Assembly: GCA_032622095.1 (NCBI GenBank)
Contig: CP136069.1
Location: 30,446,342 to 30,510,341 of the forward strand
DNA from: Siphonodentalium dalli
Lineage: Eukaryota; Mollusca; Scaphopoda; Gadilida; Siphonodentaliidae
Direction of reading: 5' to 3'
DNA: 64,000 nucleotides
This document shows, one piece after another, positions 11,021 to 21,229 of the stretch (position 1 is the first letter of the stretch; each line of letters starts with the position of its first letter). A program made the translations under genes and the position numbers. The notes beneath the pieces are model-generated. The model had not been told where the DNA came from. It did not search any database and worked only from the letters and a program-made list of their open reading frames with translations.

Positions 11021-11150
11021 TTAACCCTTTCATGATGGCAGCTGTGCTGGTGCAGCATTAAAGATCCTGTGCCAATGCATTCTCTAATAGGGAGCCTCAC
11101 ATTAAAATAGAATGCACTGGCTTACAAGGTCATTGTAAATATTGTTAGGT
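11021..11150 (-). mobile_element. PB3 MITE fragment
   Basis: TTAACCCTTTCATGATGGCA is followed by ctggtgcagcattaaagatc and a decayed cassette. The far end is missing. Confidence 0.75.
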
Positions 11151-11244
11151 TTCTTTTATGAGGAACGCAAACGACACATCATAGAATTCTGCTTTCTTGG
11201 ATCAAAAAGTGAAATGGAGAACTGTCAAAAGGACAGACTAGAGA

Positions 11245-11498
11245 TACAGTAATGCTCTAAATAATCGACTCCTTAACCACAGCAGAATTATGGGTAATTT
11301 TTCAGGATTTAGTTGGAAATATGGCTTGTTGCCATTCATCGGAAAGCTCTCACCGAGATCTTTCCGATGAATGGCAACAAGCCATATTTCGAGAGCTTTC
11401 CGATGAATGGCAACAAGCCATATTTCCGATTAAATCCTGAAAAATTACCCATAATTCTGCTGTGGTTAAGGAGTTGATTATTTAGGGCAATTACTGTA
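11245..11498. mobile_element. TcM foldback MITE with duplicated central arm segment
   Basis: Both ends are complete. The central ctttccgatgaatggcaaca segment occurs twice in tandem on the right arm, making this copy about 35 bp longer than others. Confidence 0.9.
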
Positions 11499-11699
11499 AT
11501 ATGGACATGGTTAAAAGCCGCAAACAGTGTTCAAAAGAAAAAAAAACTTTAGATGGTCACACAGGAGCTTGTCATTGAGAAAACAAGTAAAAATATTAAA
11601 CATGAGCATGCCACTTTAAAGCGTCACTATTGACATTATGCTTTACAGGGGGTTCACTATTTTGAATACGTCCTCATTTATAACGGCATAATTTACAAA

Positions 11700-11763
11700 T
11701 GCCTATGGTAGTTTAGTGAACTTATTATCTGAACATTTCCTGAGGAAACTACTTGTCAATGAG
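11700..11763 (+). mobile_element. PB4 MITE end fragment
   Basis: The text 'cttattatctgaacatttcc' and 'actacttgtcaatgagta' matches the right part of PB4 at 24223-24485. It is cut off by the next TcM copy. Confidence 0.6.
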
Positions 11764-11915
11764 TACAGTAATGCCCTAAATAATCGACTCTTTAACCACA
11801 GCAGAATTATGGGTAATTTTTCAGGATTTAGTCGGGAATATGGCTTGTTGCCATTCACCGGAAAGCTCTCACTTCTGCTGTGGTTTAGGAGTTCATTATT
11901 TAGGGCATTATTGTA
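11764..11915. mobile_element. TcM foldback MITE, right arm mostly deleted
   Basis: The left arm is full. The right arm retains only cttctgctgtggtttaggag to the end (ttgta). Confidence 0.85.
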
Positions 11916-12275
11916 TATAGTAAAGAAACGAGTTAAATATTCACCAGTTTTCTCATCAAGAATCTGAAACCGCACATATCACAAGCTGTCAAGAAAGACA
12001 TTTTTTCTTTTTTTTAAAAACAGAAAATCCTCAAGTAAATATAAGTACCACAGAATTCATTCAAAATCCTTCAAAAACCACTGAGTTTACCCCCTCTCTT
12101 TAGTTTATCGTACGACCTCAATATGATGATGCTATCAATAGGTTAAGTGTATTAGTGAAATTGAAACATGAAACATGAAATGCATACATACATATGTCTA
12201 TTAATAAAGAAACAACTTCCTGAATTTGAGTGTTGTCACTTATAATATAGATCCCTTTATGTGTAGAGGAAACAA

Positions 12276-12537
12276 CAAGTCTGTATTTAGTGTGACTTTC
12301 ATTTGCAGAATGAGGTCCCAAGAGGGTGAATATAGTGATGCTATCATGCATAGCAGGCTATCATTACCAAATTCACCCTCTGTGGACCTCACTCTGCATG
12401 GCCTCATCTGCTATGGGAGACACAGACTCTGATTGAAGTTCCCAAATGGTGAATATTGTGATGTACACCCAATGGGAGCCTCGATTTTGCAATGTGTCGT
12501 CTGCCAATTTGGGGATATAGAGAAACTAAACTATAAC
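12276..12537 (+). mobile_element. HB MITE, left half
   Basis: It starts caagtctgtatttagtgtga and ends in the spacer (ccaatttggggatatagaga). The right hairpin is missing. Confidence 0.78.
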
Positions 12538-13184
12538 GAGAGGCCGATCACCATAGGCAGATATTTAACCCATACCTTGGCGATAGCGATTGATTATAAC
12601 TGATAATTGGTCAAAGATATGATCACAGTAATCCATATATCAGTACCTAACTTAAAATCAAAAGCTCAAATAATTTGTCTATAAAGGGGTTAAAGAATTT
12701 GGGGTGGGGGAGGAATCATTTTAAATCTCATAACTCTGTCCCTATTCACACAAGGACCTCTCATTGAGATCCAATGGTTTAGCCATTAATCAATTTGACA
12801 GATAGGATAAACATTTATCCAGCCAGCAGTTTGTTTATCTTTACCTTCATACAACCACCCCCTAGAGCTCTGTACCATATGTCATCACTCAATTAATAAC
12901 AGATTTTCGCTTGGAATGACATCTATTAAAGGTACTCTCATATACTCTGGATATTGGATGTTCACATGGTAATTTATTGATATCATTATATTATATGCAA
13001 CTATTGAAATAAAATCTTCATATTTTCAAAACAGGACAGCACACCTAATTAATGGTATACAACTAAAACAAATTACAGTGTCATAACAATTTTTTATTAT
13101 TATAAAAGTTTTTAAATATTTTTTTGGTGTTAAATTGAGCAAGGAGTTCAATCTAAAAAAAAATTCGATTTTTTTTCTCAAAAA
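12538..13184. other. Unassigned AT-rich intronic sequence
   Basis: There are no recognisable features beyond microsatellite-like T/A runs. Confidence 0.5.
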
Positions 13185-13530
13185 AAGGGTCATAACTCCT
13201 TTAAAATAAATTGGATCAAACCCATATTCGAACTCGATCTGTATTTTGACAATCTCACATACCAAATTTGGTGTCAATCAGATAAAAAATGTTTGAGTTA
13301 TGGCAGCATGCGTGAATTCTAAGTCGAAAAAGGGCCATAACTCTGTAAAAAAAACTTGGATCAAACCCATGTTCGAACTTGATCTGTATTTTGGGCTGAG
13401 AAACCTATATAAAAAATTTGGTTGCGATCAAATAGAAAATGTTTGAGTTATCGCATTATGCGTAAAGTGTCTACAGACGGACAGACACACAGACGGGCAG
13501 ACGGACGAACGAACGACGAGTGGTCAATCC
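13185..13530 (+). repeat. R3 dispersed repeat, two blocks with 'gacggac' tail
   Basis: Blocks at about 13188 and 13334 share 'cataactc', 'ttggatcaaaccc', 'gaactygatctgtattttg' and 'aaaatgtttgagttat'. They end in gacggacagacacacagacg. Confidence 0.78.
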
Positions 13531-13579
13531 GGATGTTGACACTACATGTATGTGTACCATACTATGGTATGGGTACACA

Positions 13580-13783
13580 TAAAAAAAGAAATAGAATCTA
13601 TGTGAAGAAGTTTCTATAGAAATTCTATAATAAAGAAACATTCCAGAGAAGATGAGGCCTAAGCAGAATGAGGTCCCCAGATGGTGAATTTAGTGATACT
13701 AGCCTCTATGCAGGATAGCATCACTAAATTCATCCTCTGGGGACCTCATTCTGTAAATACAGGCACCTTATTCTCAGACTTGG
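13580..13783 (+). mobile_element. HB MITE, right half
   Basis: It begins in the spacer (agaaatagaatctatgtgaa), carries one hairpin, and ends cttattctcagacttgg. Confidence 0.8.
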
Positions 13784-13832
13784 AAAACAGTATTAATAGT
13801 AGTTATGGATGGTATTACCACCACCATGTATG

Positions 13833-14046
13833 TACAGTAATACCCTAAATAATCAACTCCTTATCGCTAATGATTAGTTACATGATTGCCATTTATCAAT
13901 TACAGTAATGGTCTAAATAATCGACTCCTTAACCACAAATGAAGTATGGGTAACTTTTCAGGATTTAGTCGGAAATATGGCTTGTTGACATTCATCGGAA
14001 AGCTCTCTCAGTGAGCAACAGACCGATTATTTAGGGCATTACTGTA
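13833..14046. mobile_element. TcM MITE: solo left end (13833-13868) and shortened copy (13901-14046)
   Basis: A solo TACAGTAATACCCTAAATAA end precedes a second copy that has a left arm and only the outermost right end (gattatttagggcattactg). Confidence 0.82.
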
Positions 14047-14369
14047 CAATACAAAACTGGTTTTTTCTTTATTGAACAAACAAATGTCACATGAAATGGC
14101 TGGATTCTCTTCCTATGGCCGAGATACATGTATATGGCCAAACTGACAGACAGCCAAAGCCAATCCAGTATAAACCACATTTTTCTTCGAAACGAGAGAC
14201 CAATCACGATCGGTAGATGTTTAAACCATCCCTTGGCGATAGTAAATTACTATGATTGGAATCATATCTTAGAGTTTTGATGTTGAAATATAGAGTATAC
14301 TGTTATATACTATTATAGACAAATGTACATCATAAAACAAATTATTAGAATTTATGGGTCAAATAGGGA

Positions 14370-14435
14370 GACGAGAATGCACTGGCACAGGATCTGTAAT
14401 GCTGCACCAGCATAGCTCCAGTCATGAAAGGGTTA
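14370..14435 (+). mobile_element. PB3 MITE right-end fragment
   Basis: It holds gaatgcactggcacaggatc, tgcaccagcatagctccagt and gaaagggTTAA. Confidence 0.75.
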
Positions 14436-14454
14436 AACCATGTCAATGGATACC

Positions 14455-15012
14455 CAGGGTTTGCGTTGCCACTTGCCAAATTTGCCAATGGCAAAAATAA
14501 TTCACATTTGGCAAAAAATATTTTCATTTGGCAAGTCACTTTTGATTTCTCAAGAAAGTTTAATAATATTTGTCAATCAATACCACACATTTCAGGAAAC
14601 TCTTTCATTAATGATATTATCGGTGGTGATTTATAAGGTTATGCAAAGTTAACACCTCTATCAAGATGCAGTTAATCTGATATCATTAGTATTGACGGGT
14701 GGATGGTTTGCTAGTATGTCTGGTGGTGATGTTCACATAGCTAATCCTCTGTTTCGATGTGCCTTTCTGATAAAGAAACCCTTCTACAATTTCATTGTTA
14801 TGCTGTTGGTTTACTGTTCATAATAATAATAAACCCAAGTATAGAGGTGAGAATTATTAATAATGAGCTGCTTTCCTATCGATATCAAAGGTCGCTCAAG
14901 CAGCAATTGTGGAAATAATCAAAATAAAAGACACAATGTTGTAGAAACTGACAGCATTTGGCAAAAATAATTTCATTTGGCAAAAGTAAATTTAGGGCCA
15001 GCGCGGACCCTG
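14455..15012. mobile_element. hAT-type non-autonomous element, 8-bp target duplication
   Basis: TGGATACC flanks both sides (14447-14454 and 15013-15020). The ends are CAGGGTTTGCGTTGCC and the inverse of ggccagcgcggaccctg. The interior repeats atttggcaaaaataat in both orientations. No transposase frame is visible. Confidence 0.85.
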
Positions 15013-15347
15013 TGGATACCATGCTCCCCAAAGGAAGCAACACATATAATTTAAGTAAGGTTTGATCAGCATGGCACAACAGATAATTCTTCTTAGATGT
15101 TATCAACAAGCCTGCATTGTAATCTGGTTCATTAGCCCTCGCCCAAATGTTCAGAATAATATTCTGTGAATAAATGAGTTTTCAAAATACCATTTAATTC
15201 ATCATAGCCAGGACAGTTGCGGATGATTAATGGTAGAGAATTCCAAAGAGTAGGTCCGGCTATGGAAAATGACATGTCACCGAAACTACTATCAACCTTT
15301 GGGTACGGTAAGAGCATTAAGTCCTCGGATCTGAGATGCCTTGGTGG

Positions 15348-15503
15348 TACAGTAATGGAAATATCGCTTGTTGCCATTCATCGGAAAGCTCTCCCTGAGA
15401 GCTTTCCGATGAATGGCAACAAGCCATATTTCCGACTAAATCCTGAAAAGTTACCCATAATTCTGCTGTGGTTAAGGAGTTGATTACTTAGGGCATTACT
15501 GTA
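15348..15503. mobile_element. TcM foldback MITE, left end deleted inside, near the exon E donor
   Basis: The extreme left end (TACAGTAATGG) is joined directly to the inner arm; the right arm is complete. It ends 57 bp from exon E on the intron side. Confidence 0.9.
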
Positions 15504-15560
15504 CATTTCTAATCATTAAGGTATTGTGGTGCACAGTATTGTGGAACTGATATAACTTAC

Positions 15561-15668
15561 CGTTATTTCTTCGGATACTGGCAGTGATGTGAGTGATGTG
15601 TCGTTTATTTGAGCGACACCTGGTGGCGATGAGGCAGGTAGCGGTGGTGGTGGCGGAGACAACCCATC
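15561..15668 (-). CDS. Exon E: short poly-proline linker exon
   Basis: This exon has 36 codons and is phase 0 at both ends. It has a clear acceptor (tgttcttttcag|GAT) and a perfect donor (ACG|GTAAGT). The peptide starts DGLSPPPPPLPASSPPG, a poly-proline segment that could bind EVH1, WW, SH3 or profilin-type modules, and ends SLPVSEEIT. There is no folded domain. It joins in frame with exon D upstream and exon F downstream. A TcM MITE ends 57 bp inside the following intron. Small proline exons in scaffold linkers are often alternatively spliced; the symmetrical phase here would permit skipping without a frameshift, which is inference. Confidence 0.8.
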
Positions 15669-15822
15669 CTGAAAAGAACAGATGAACCAATGACTATTCA
15701 TGCAGCAAACACCGATAAATTGTTCATTATTTAACCAACAATATTCATGAGGCCAGATAAACAAAACCATTCCTTTCACAGAAAATCGCAAAATCTTGAT
15801 AAATTGTTCATCATATGGCCAC

Positions 15823-15922
15823 AAGTCTGAGTTTAGCGTGCTTATCATTTGCAGAATGAGGTCCCCAGAGGGTGAATTTAGTGGCTTGTATGGACAGAGA
15901 AACTAAGTTTGATTCTCAGGCT
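15823..15922 (+). mobile_element. HB MITE, terminal fragments
   Basis: The left end caagtctgagtttagcgtgc with half of the first hairpin is joined to gattctcaggct from the right end. Confidence 0.7.
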
Positions 15923-15932
15923 AAATATAATA

Positions 15933-16717
15933 GCGAGTTTGCGTTTTCAAACCGGTACAGGTACAGGTAGTGGTAGCTACCCGTACCGGTACACGTTTTG
16001 TAATCACAAACTGTTTTATGGGTAGAATTAAGCACATCGACTGGTAATGTATAGATTCCTAAGAAAAAAAAATAAAAGTAACAAATGTAACATTAAAGTA
16101 ACCAGAAGTAATCATTTGTACCCCATGTACCCATGGGCCTGAAATTAGTTCAGAAAATATGTTTTCTAATTTGTAACCAATGTAACAGGGTACTTTGAGA
16201 TTCCTAAGAAAAAAAAAATAAAAGTAACAAATGTAACATTAACTAATAGGTAAAGTAACCAGAAGTAACCATTTGTACCCTGTGTACCCATGGGCCTGAA
16301 ATTAGTTCAGAAAATATATTTTCTAAGTTGCTAAATTTGTGCTCATAAAATGTAACCAATGTACCCGACGTAACAACAGGGTACAAAAGTTGTGTTGTTT
16401 TTCGGCGTACCAAAATTTGCCATATATGGTAATGTATGGTGAGCAAAAAAAAAAAAAAAAGGATATATGTATGGTGCTTAAATGACAAATTTATAAATGA
16501 GACTTGAGCATGAAATCTTGCAATAAATAGATTAATGCATAGCTGACTGCTATGTCATATAATTCATGTACATTTGAGTGAGAAATCTTTAGTGAATGAT
16601 TACAGGTCTACCCATTCTAAATCCCTATCGCTGTATGCCTGCATTGAAAGTACGCAAGTGAGCGTGACGAATTTCACCGATTTACCGGTACCCGTCGGAC
16701 GGGTATCGCAAACTCGC
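15933..16717. mobile_element. Non-autonomous DNA element with GCGAGTTTGCG ends
   Basis: The ends are GCGAGTTTGCG and CGCAAACTCGC, with TA immediately outside each. Subterminal taccggtac motifs occur on both sides. The interior contains an imperfect tandem duplication (16060-16197 and 16206-16385) with gtaacaaatgtaacatta. No transposase is visible. Confidence 0.75.
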
Positions 16718-18444
16718 TAATAATGACCAAGGTCCCAATTTATCGCAGACAAATTGATTCTCGTTCTCATGACATATATTTTGAAGTGGAAACTGAAGTG
16801 GTTTAATGGAATTTTGAAAAGAGTTTTACAGCGTACCCCGAAAAAGCTGATTTAATTTTATGCCAAAAGTAGAATTTAGACTCGCAATGAGTTGAAAAGA
16901 TGGCATAATATAGGATCATCATCCTTAGCAGCTTGCTGACTTTGTGCCATATACTAAGCGTATGTCAAGTTACATTTCGTCTCGTTACATGAGAAGCAAA
17001 TTATTCAGTTTATCTGGCCTAATAACATGAATTATCATTGATTATTCTGATCTTTACTGTCATGCTGAAATGATGCATTCTGATGATAATTTTGTTATGA
17101 ACAATGTTCACTTCCAAATGCAATTATTCTTGGCTATTTAAACACAATTTGAACCTATGGGAAAAGAACTATAGAAAATAATGTGGAAGAACTTATAAAG
17201 AGATTGATTTTTATAAGTTGTTCATTAATACAACAGATTAAAGATGGTCTATCTCTTCCTATAACAAGTTTTATATAGATTTCTGCATGGGTATTAAATA
17301 ATAATTTAATCATAAGGTGTCAATCCACACAATACTGTAAAACAATTGGCTGTCACACACTTTGCCATTTAGGTTATTTCTCGATAACCTAAATTTCTTG
17401 ATTACTTTCCCCGCTTCAAAAATGACAGCAGTGCCAAGTGACCATGCCGATACCGCTTGCCTAAACAATGTACATGGAAAGTGTTCGATGCTTCCTACCA
17501 TTTATACATGAAATTTCAGCATCATATTTCCCTTGGGTATGACTGTATTGACAATAACCGTACTAGATGCTAATATTCAGTGCACAAGTAACCAGACAAA
17601 TAAACAAAATGAACATTTGCAAAGATATGAAACATGGAAATTAAAACTAACAAGGGTTTGTGCCATGGCGGTCAAATATCAATCCCATGTGCAACTACAG
17701 CTGTCCGGTGCCACGCGATACATGATATGTTGCAACAAGCCAATCAAAAATGCTGAATTGCTGACAAGACGTGATCAATCGATAAGCACAAGTTTTGAGT
17801 GACAGGTGTCTCTTTCAACTGAATGAAATAGTCTCAATGTTTTACGCTCGTTATACTTCCAACTTCCTATTTCTATAACTGAATTTAAGCGCATTATAGA
17901 ATTTATTTTCAAACTTTTCGGTAATAACTGCATATCCCTAATCGAAACAAGAGTTATTTCTTAAATAATATGAATTGAAGACCCCTGTCTGGAGACACAT
18001 CTATCAATTAATATTGATTTTATTTCAAATGTTCTGGTATAATTCTAAAAATAGTAACCAAAAAAAATATCCCACTTCATTATCGCATTATTAAAGTGAC
18101 GTGGAAAGAGCTTAGCGCAATGATGTTGATTTGTGTTGGGTTATTTGGTGTTGACTGAAATAAACATGGTGACAAGGGTGGTTGAACAGTTTTGTCAACA
18201 TGAAAAGACACATTTAAAATGTAACTATATTTGTTCTTGAAGGCGTCTTTACTTCCTCTTGGTTGTGATAAGGAAATTAATATTAATTTGTTTAACCCCA
18301 GCCATTTCGAGATCGTTTTTCTTTGCTAAAATAAAATAAAATATGATAAAATGATTTCAAATTTGTCGCAATTCTATACAAAATATATTAGCCCCATCCA
18401 CTATAATTTCGATTTGAGCTGTGCTTTCGAATTTATTGCACTCG
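16718..18444. other. Unassigned intronic sequence
   Basis: About 1.7 kb in which I recognise no repeat family and no supported exon. Confidence 0.5.
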
Positions 18445-18453
18445 GTTAATAAT

Positions 18454-18840
18454 GCTGATGGGGTCATTGTCACAAGGCATCGATCACATTCGTAGCCAGC
18501 TTTTTAAATCGATCACAAATTTAGCCAGCTTTTCTGTGGTGATCACACTTGTAGCCAGCTTTTCATATTCAGGCGAGCCTCAATGAACATGATCAGGTTA
18601 ATCTCATTTTTCTGAATTGATGGATGAACCACAACTTGAATTTTAGTTTGATATTAGTTCATCTAATAACCTGAGGTTTCCGATCAATGTCATTGGAATG
18701 ATCCAATTATATTCCAATATAAGTTGATAAACGAAGTCAGTTTTGGAGCATGACGTTGAAAAAGCTGGCTACATTTGTGATCCATTTAAAAAGCTGGCTA
18801 CGAATGTAACCGAAGCCTTATGACAATGACCCCCATCGGC
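18454..18840. mobile_element. MULE-like MITE, 9-bp target duplication
   Basis: GTTAATAAT flanks both sides (18445-18453 and 18841-18849). The terminal inverted repeats are about 80-90 bp and start GCTGATGGGGTCATTGTC or its partner gcc gatgggggtcattgtc. Each arm repeats a 'gatcaca..tgtagccagctttt' unit two or three times. Long TIRs and a 9-bp duplication are typical of Mutator-like elements. Confidence 0.85.
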
Positions 18841-18849
18841 GTTAATAAT

Positions 18850-18978
18850 GAGGCTTAAGCAGAATGTGGTCCCCAGAGGGTGAATTTAGTGATGCTAGCC
18901 CGCTATGCAGGATAGTGTCACTAAATTACCCTCTGGGGACCTCATTCTGCAAATGACAGGCACACTAAACTCCAGTTT
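18850..18978 (+). mobile_element. HB MITE, right hairpin fragment
   Basis: It begins gaggcttaagcagaatgtgg exactly at the MULE target duplication and ends gacaggcacactaaactcca. Confidence 0.78.
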
Positions 18979-19140
18979 TAGTAAACTTAGCGTACATATG
19001 CTCCCAGAGTGGCGCACGGTACGAGCGCGTCTAGCAATTGTACTTCGAAATTTATTTACGACTGACTAAACTCAGGCTTGATAACTGTATCAACATGCAC
19101 AGATACAGACACAGCCAGATACAAGGACAGTCTGTAATGT

Positions 19141-19437
19141 GACATAAATGACCAGATAACTGACCTGGCAGCCCTATAGATGACATTAATATGGATCAGA
19201 TTATGGACGGAGGATTATAGAGACAATATATAATGACGGTTCTGAATGCACGGAAAATATTGACAAAGCACTGTGCTGTCACTACCTATCAAATTAACAT
19301 GGGCTAATACTCAGAGATAATAAAATCTGCTGATGACGAGTCAATGTGGAACAAGAGAGGTAACTCTAGTTTACTAAAGATTATCATTTTATAATATTGA
19401 ATCTGGCAAATAGTCTTATTATAGGGGCTGGAGTTTT
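19141..19437 (+). repeat. Local segmental duplication, copy 1
   Basis: It is matched by 20085-20212 plus 20626-20750: shared text includes ctgacctggcag, gcaYggaaaatattgac, aaataaaatctgc, agaggtaactctag and ggggctggagtttttt. Confidence 0.8.
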
Positions 19438-19560
19438 TTAACCCTTTCATGATGGGACTTACGCTGATGCAGCATTAAAGATCCTGTGCCAGCACATTCT
19501 CTTATATATGCAAGTCTCCCATAGGGAACCTCGCATATATAAGAGAATACACAGGCTTAT
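19438..19560 (-). mobile_element. PB3 MITE fragment inserted at TTAA
   Basis: TTAACCCTTTCATGATGGGA starts exactly at the TTAA that is empty in the second duplicate at 20747-20750. One cassette is present; the far end is lost. Confidence 0.8.
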
Positions 19561-19736
19561 AGAGATACCTCAAATAACATTACATTTATATATAACATTC
19601 ATTTATTATCTAAAACTGAAAAGAAGAAGCTACAAAAACATATATATCAAAGTGATGCTTTAAAAATTAGTTTTTTGTCGTCAAAGATTTGTTTGGTGAA
19701 TGGACTTCACTTATTTGGAGGTAGAGAGTAATATTC

Positions 19737-19902
19737 AAGTCTGGATATAGTGTGTCTGACATTTGCAGAATGAGGTCACCAAATGGTGAATTTAGTGATG
19801 CTACCCTGCCGTAAAATTCACCCTCAGGGGACCTCATTCTGTTGAGGCCTCAACTGCAATGGGGCCCAGAGGGTGAATTTGGTGATGATAGCCCACTGTG
19901 CA
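19737..19902 (+). mobile_element. HB MITE fragments
   Basis: It starts aagtctggatatagtgtgtc, with one shortened hairpin and part of the second. Confidence 0.7.
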
Positions 19903-19909
19903 CTTCATT

Positions 19910-20056
19910 TATCTAAACATTAAATAGAGCTCCTTCTGCAATTTTATTTATCTGTAGTCTGCTTTTACCACCTTAGCAACCCTCCAAATGAATCATAGAC
20001 CATTCCGATGTACACTTTTTAACTGACTGGAAGAATCCATTTAGTACAAAAAGGGT
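19910..20056 (-). mobile_element. PB4 MITE right part
   Basis: It includes ctgtagtctgcttttaccac, atagaccattccgatgtaca and gaatccatttagtacaaaaa, ending gggTTAA. Confidence 0.75.
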
Positions 20057-20084
20057 TAAGGAACATTATGAGTCAAACTGTGAC

Positions 20085-20750
20085 AGGGGTGACCAGGCAA
20101 CTGACCTGGCAGTCCTATAGAAGGCATCGATATGGACAGCAATTTATAGTAAGGATATATAATGACAGTTCGGAATGCATGGAAAATATTGACTGCTGTC
20201 ACTATATATAAAACTAGCCAATGAGCCCGACGTTGTCCGGGCTATTCAAAAACCAAATTTCAAGTCGATAGCTCTACCCGGCCCGAAATTTCAAGTCGAT
20301 AGCTCTACCCGTTTCCAAGATCTGGTCTGCGAATGCGCGAAACTGGCGTCGCACGGGCTCGGCGACCCGATAAAATTTGTATCCGGGGCAAGATACATTC
20401 ACATACCAAATTTCAAGTCGATAGCTCCACCCGTTTCCGAGATCTCGTCTGCGCATGCGCTGCACGGGCGTCGCACGGGCTCGCCAATACGACAACGACC
20501 ACCGCCTGGTCAAACTACACACACGTACCAAGTTTCGTCCCGATCGTTCGAGAATCGTAGATTTGTATTAATGACAGACAGACAGACAAACAGACAGACA
20601 GAGGTCTTCAAAATATATATGAGATTAACATGGCCTAATACTGAGCGAAAATAAAATCTGCGAGAGAGGTAACTCTAGCTTATCAAAATATCAATAATGA
20701 TGAACAAAACAAATACCGGTAATCAGGCTTTTGGGGCTGGAGTTTTTTAA
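20085..20750 (+). repeat. Local segmental duplication, copy 2 (carries R4)
   Basis: It matches copy 1 at 19141-19437 but is interrupted at about 20213-20625 by the R4 repeat. Confidence 0.8.
20213..20625 (+). repeat. R4 repeat with gacagacagac tail, apparently mobile
   Basis: Two or three blocks of 'caaatttcaagtcgatagct' with 'cgtttccRagatct' end in repeated gacagac. It is absent from the sister duplicate, and ATATATA-like sequence lies on both sides. Confidence 0.72.
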
Positions 20751-20829
20751 AGGACCATATAATTTTGAAACCTCAAATTGCATTAGAACAGTATTAATAG
20801 TCCAGTGCATTTATGGTTTTACCCGGAAC

Positions 20830-21046
20830 TACAGTAATGCCCTAAGTAATCGACCCCTAAACCACAGCAGAATTATGGGTAATTTTTCATGATTTAGTCG
20901 GAAATATGGCTTGTTGCCATTCATTGGAAAGCTCTCACTGAGAGCTTTCCGATGAATGGCAACAAACCATATTTCCGACTAAATCATGAAAAGTTACCCA
21001 TAATTCTGTTGTGGTTAAGGAGTCGATTACTTAGGGCATTACTGTA
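20830..21046. mobile_element. TcM foldback MITE, full length
   Basis: TA-flanked CAGTAATGCCCTAAGTAATC ends and complete pairing arms. Confidence 0.92.
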
Positions 21047-21229
21047 ATTTCAAATTTTTCTTTACAGAACAGTACAGAAGGGAAATTGGTAAATTTTGTG
21101 AAATTTTTTGTGAAAATGTTGTTAAATCATGAATTTATATAATGAACCCTGAATACATCTTTAACATAAGGTAATGTTTTATTTTCGATGATTCATTTGA
21201 GGAGGTTCTGTAACTTGTTTTGAGGTATA

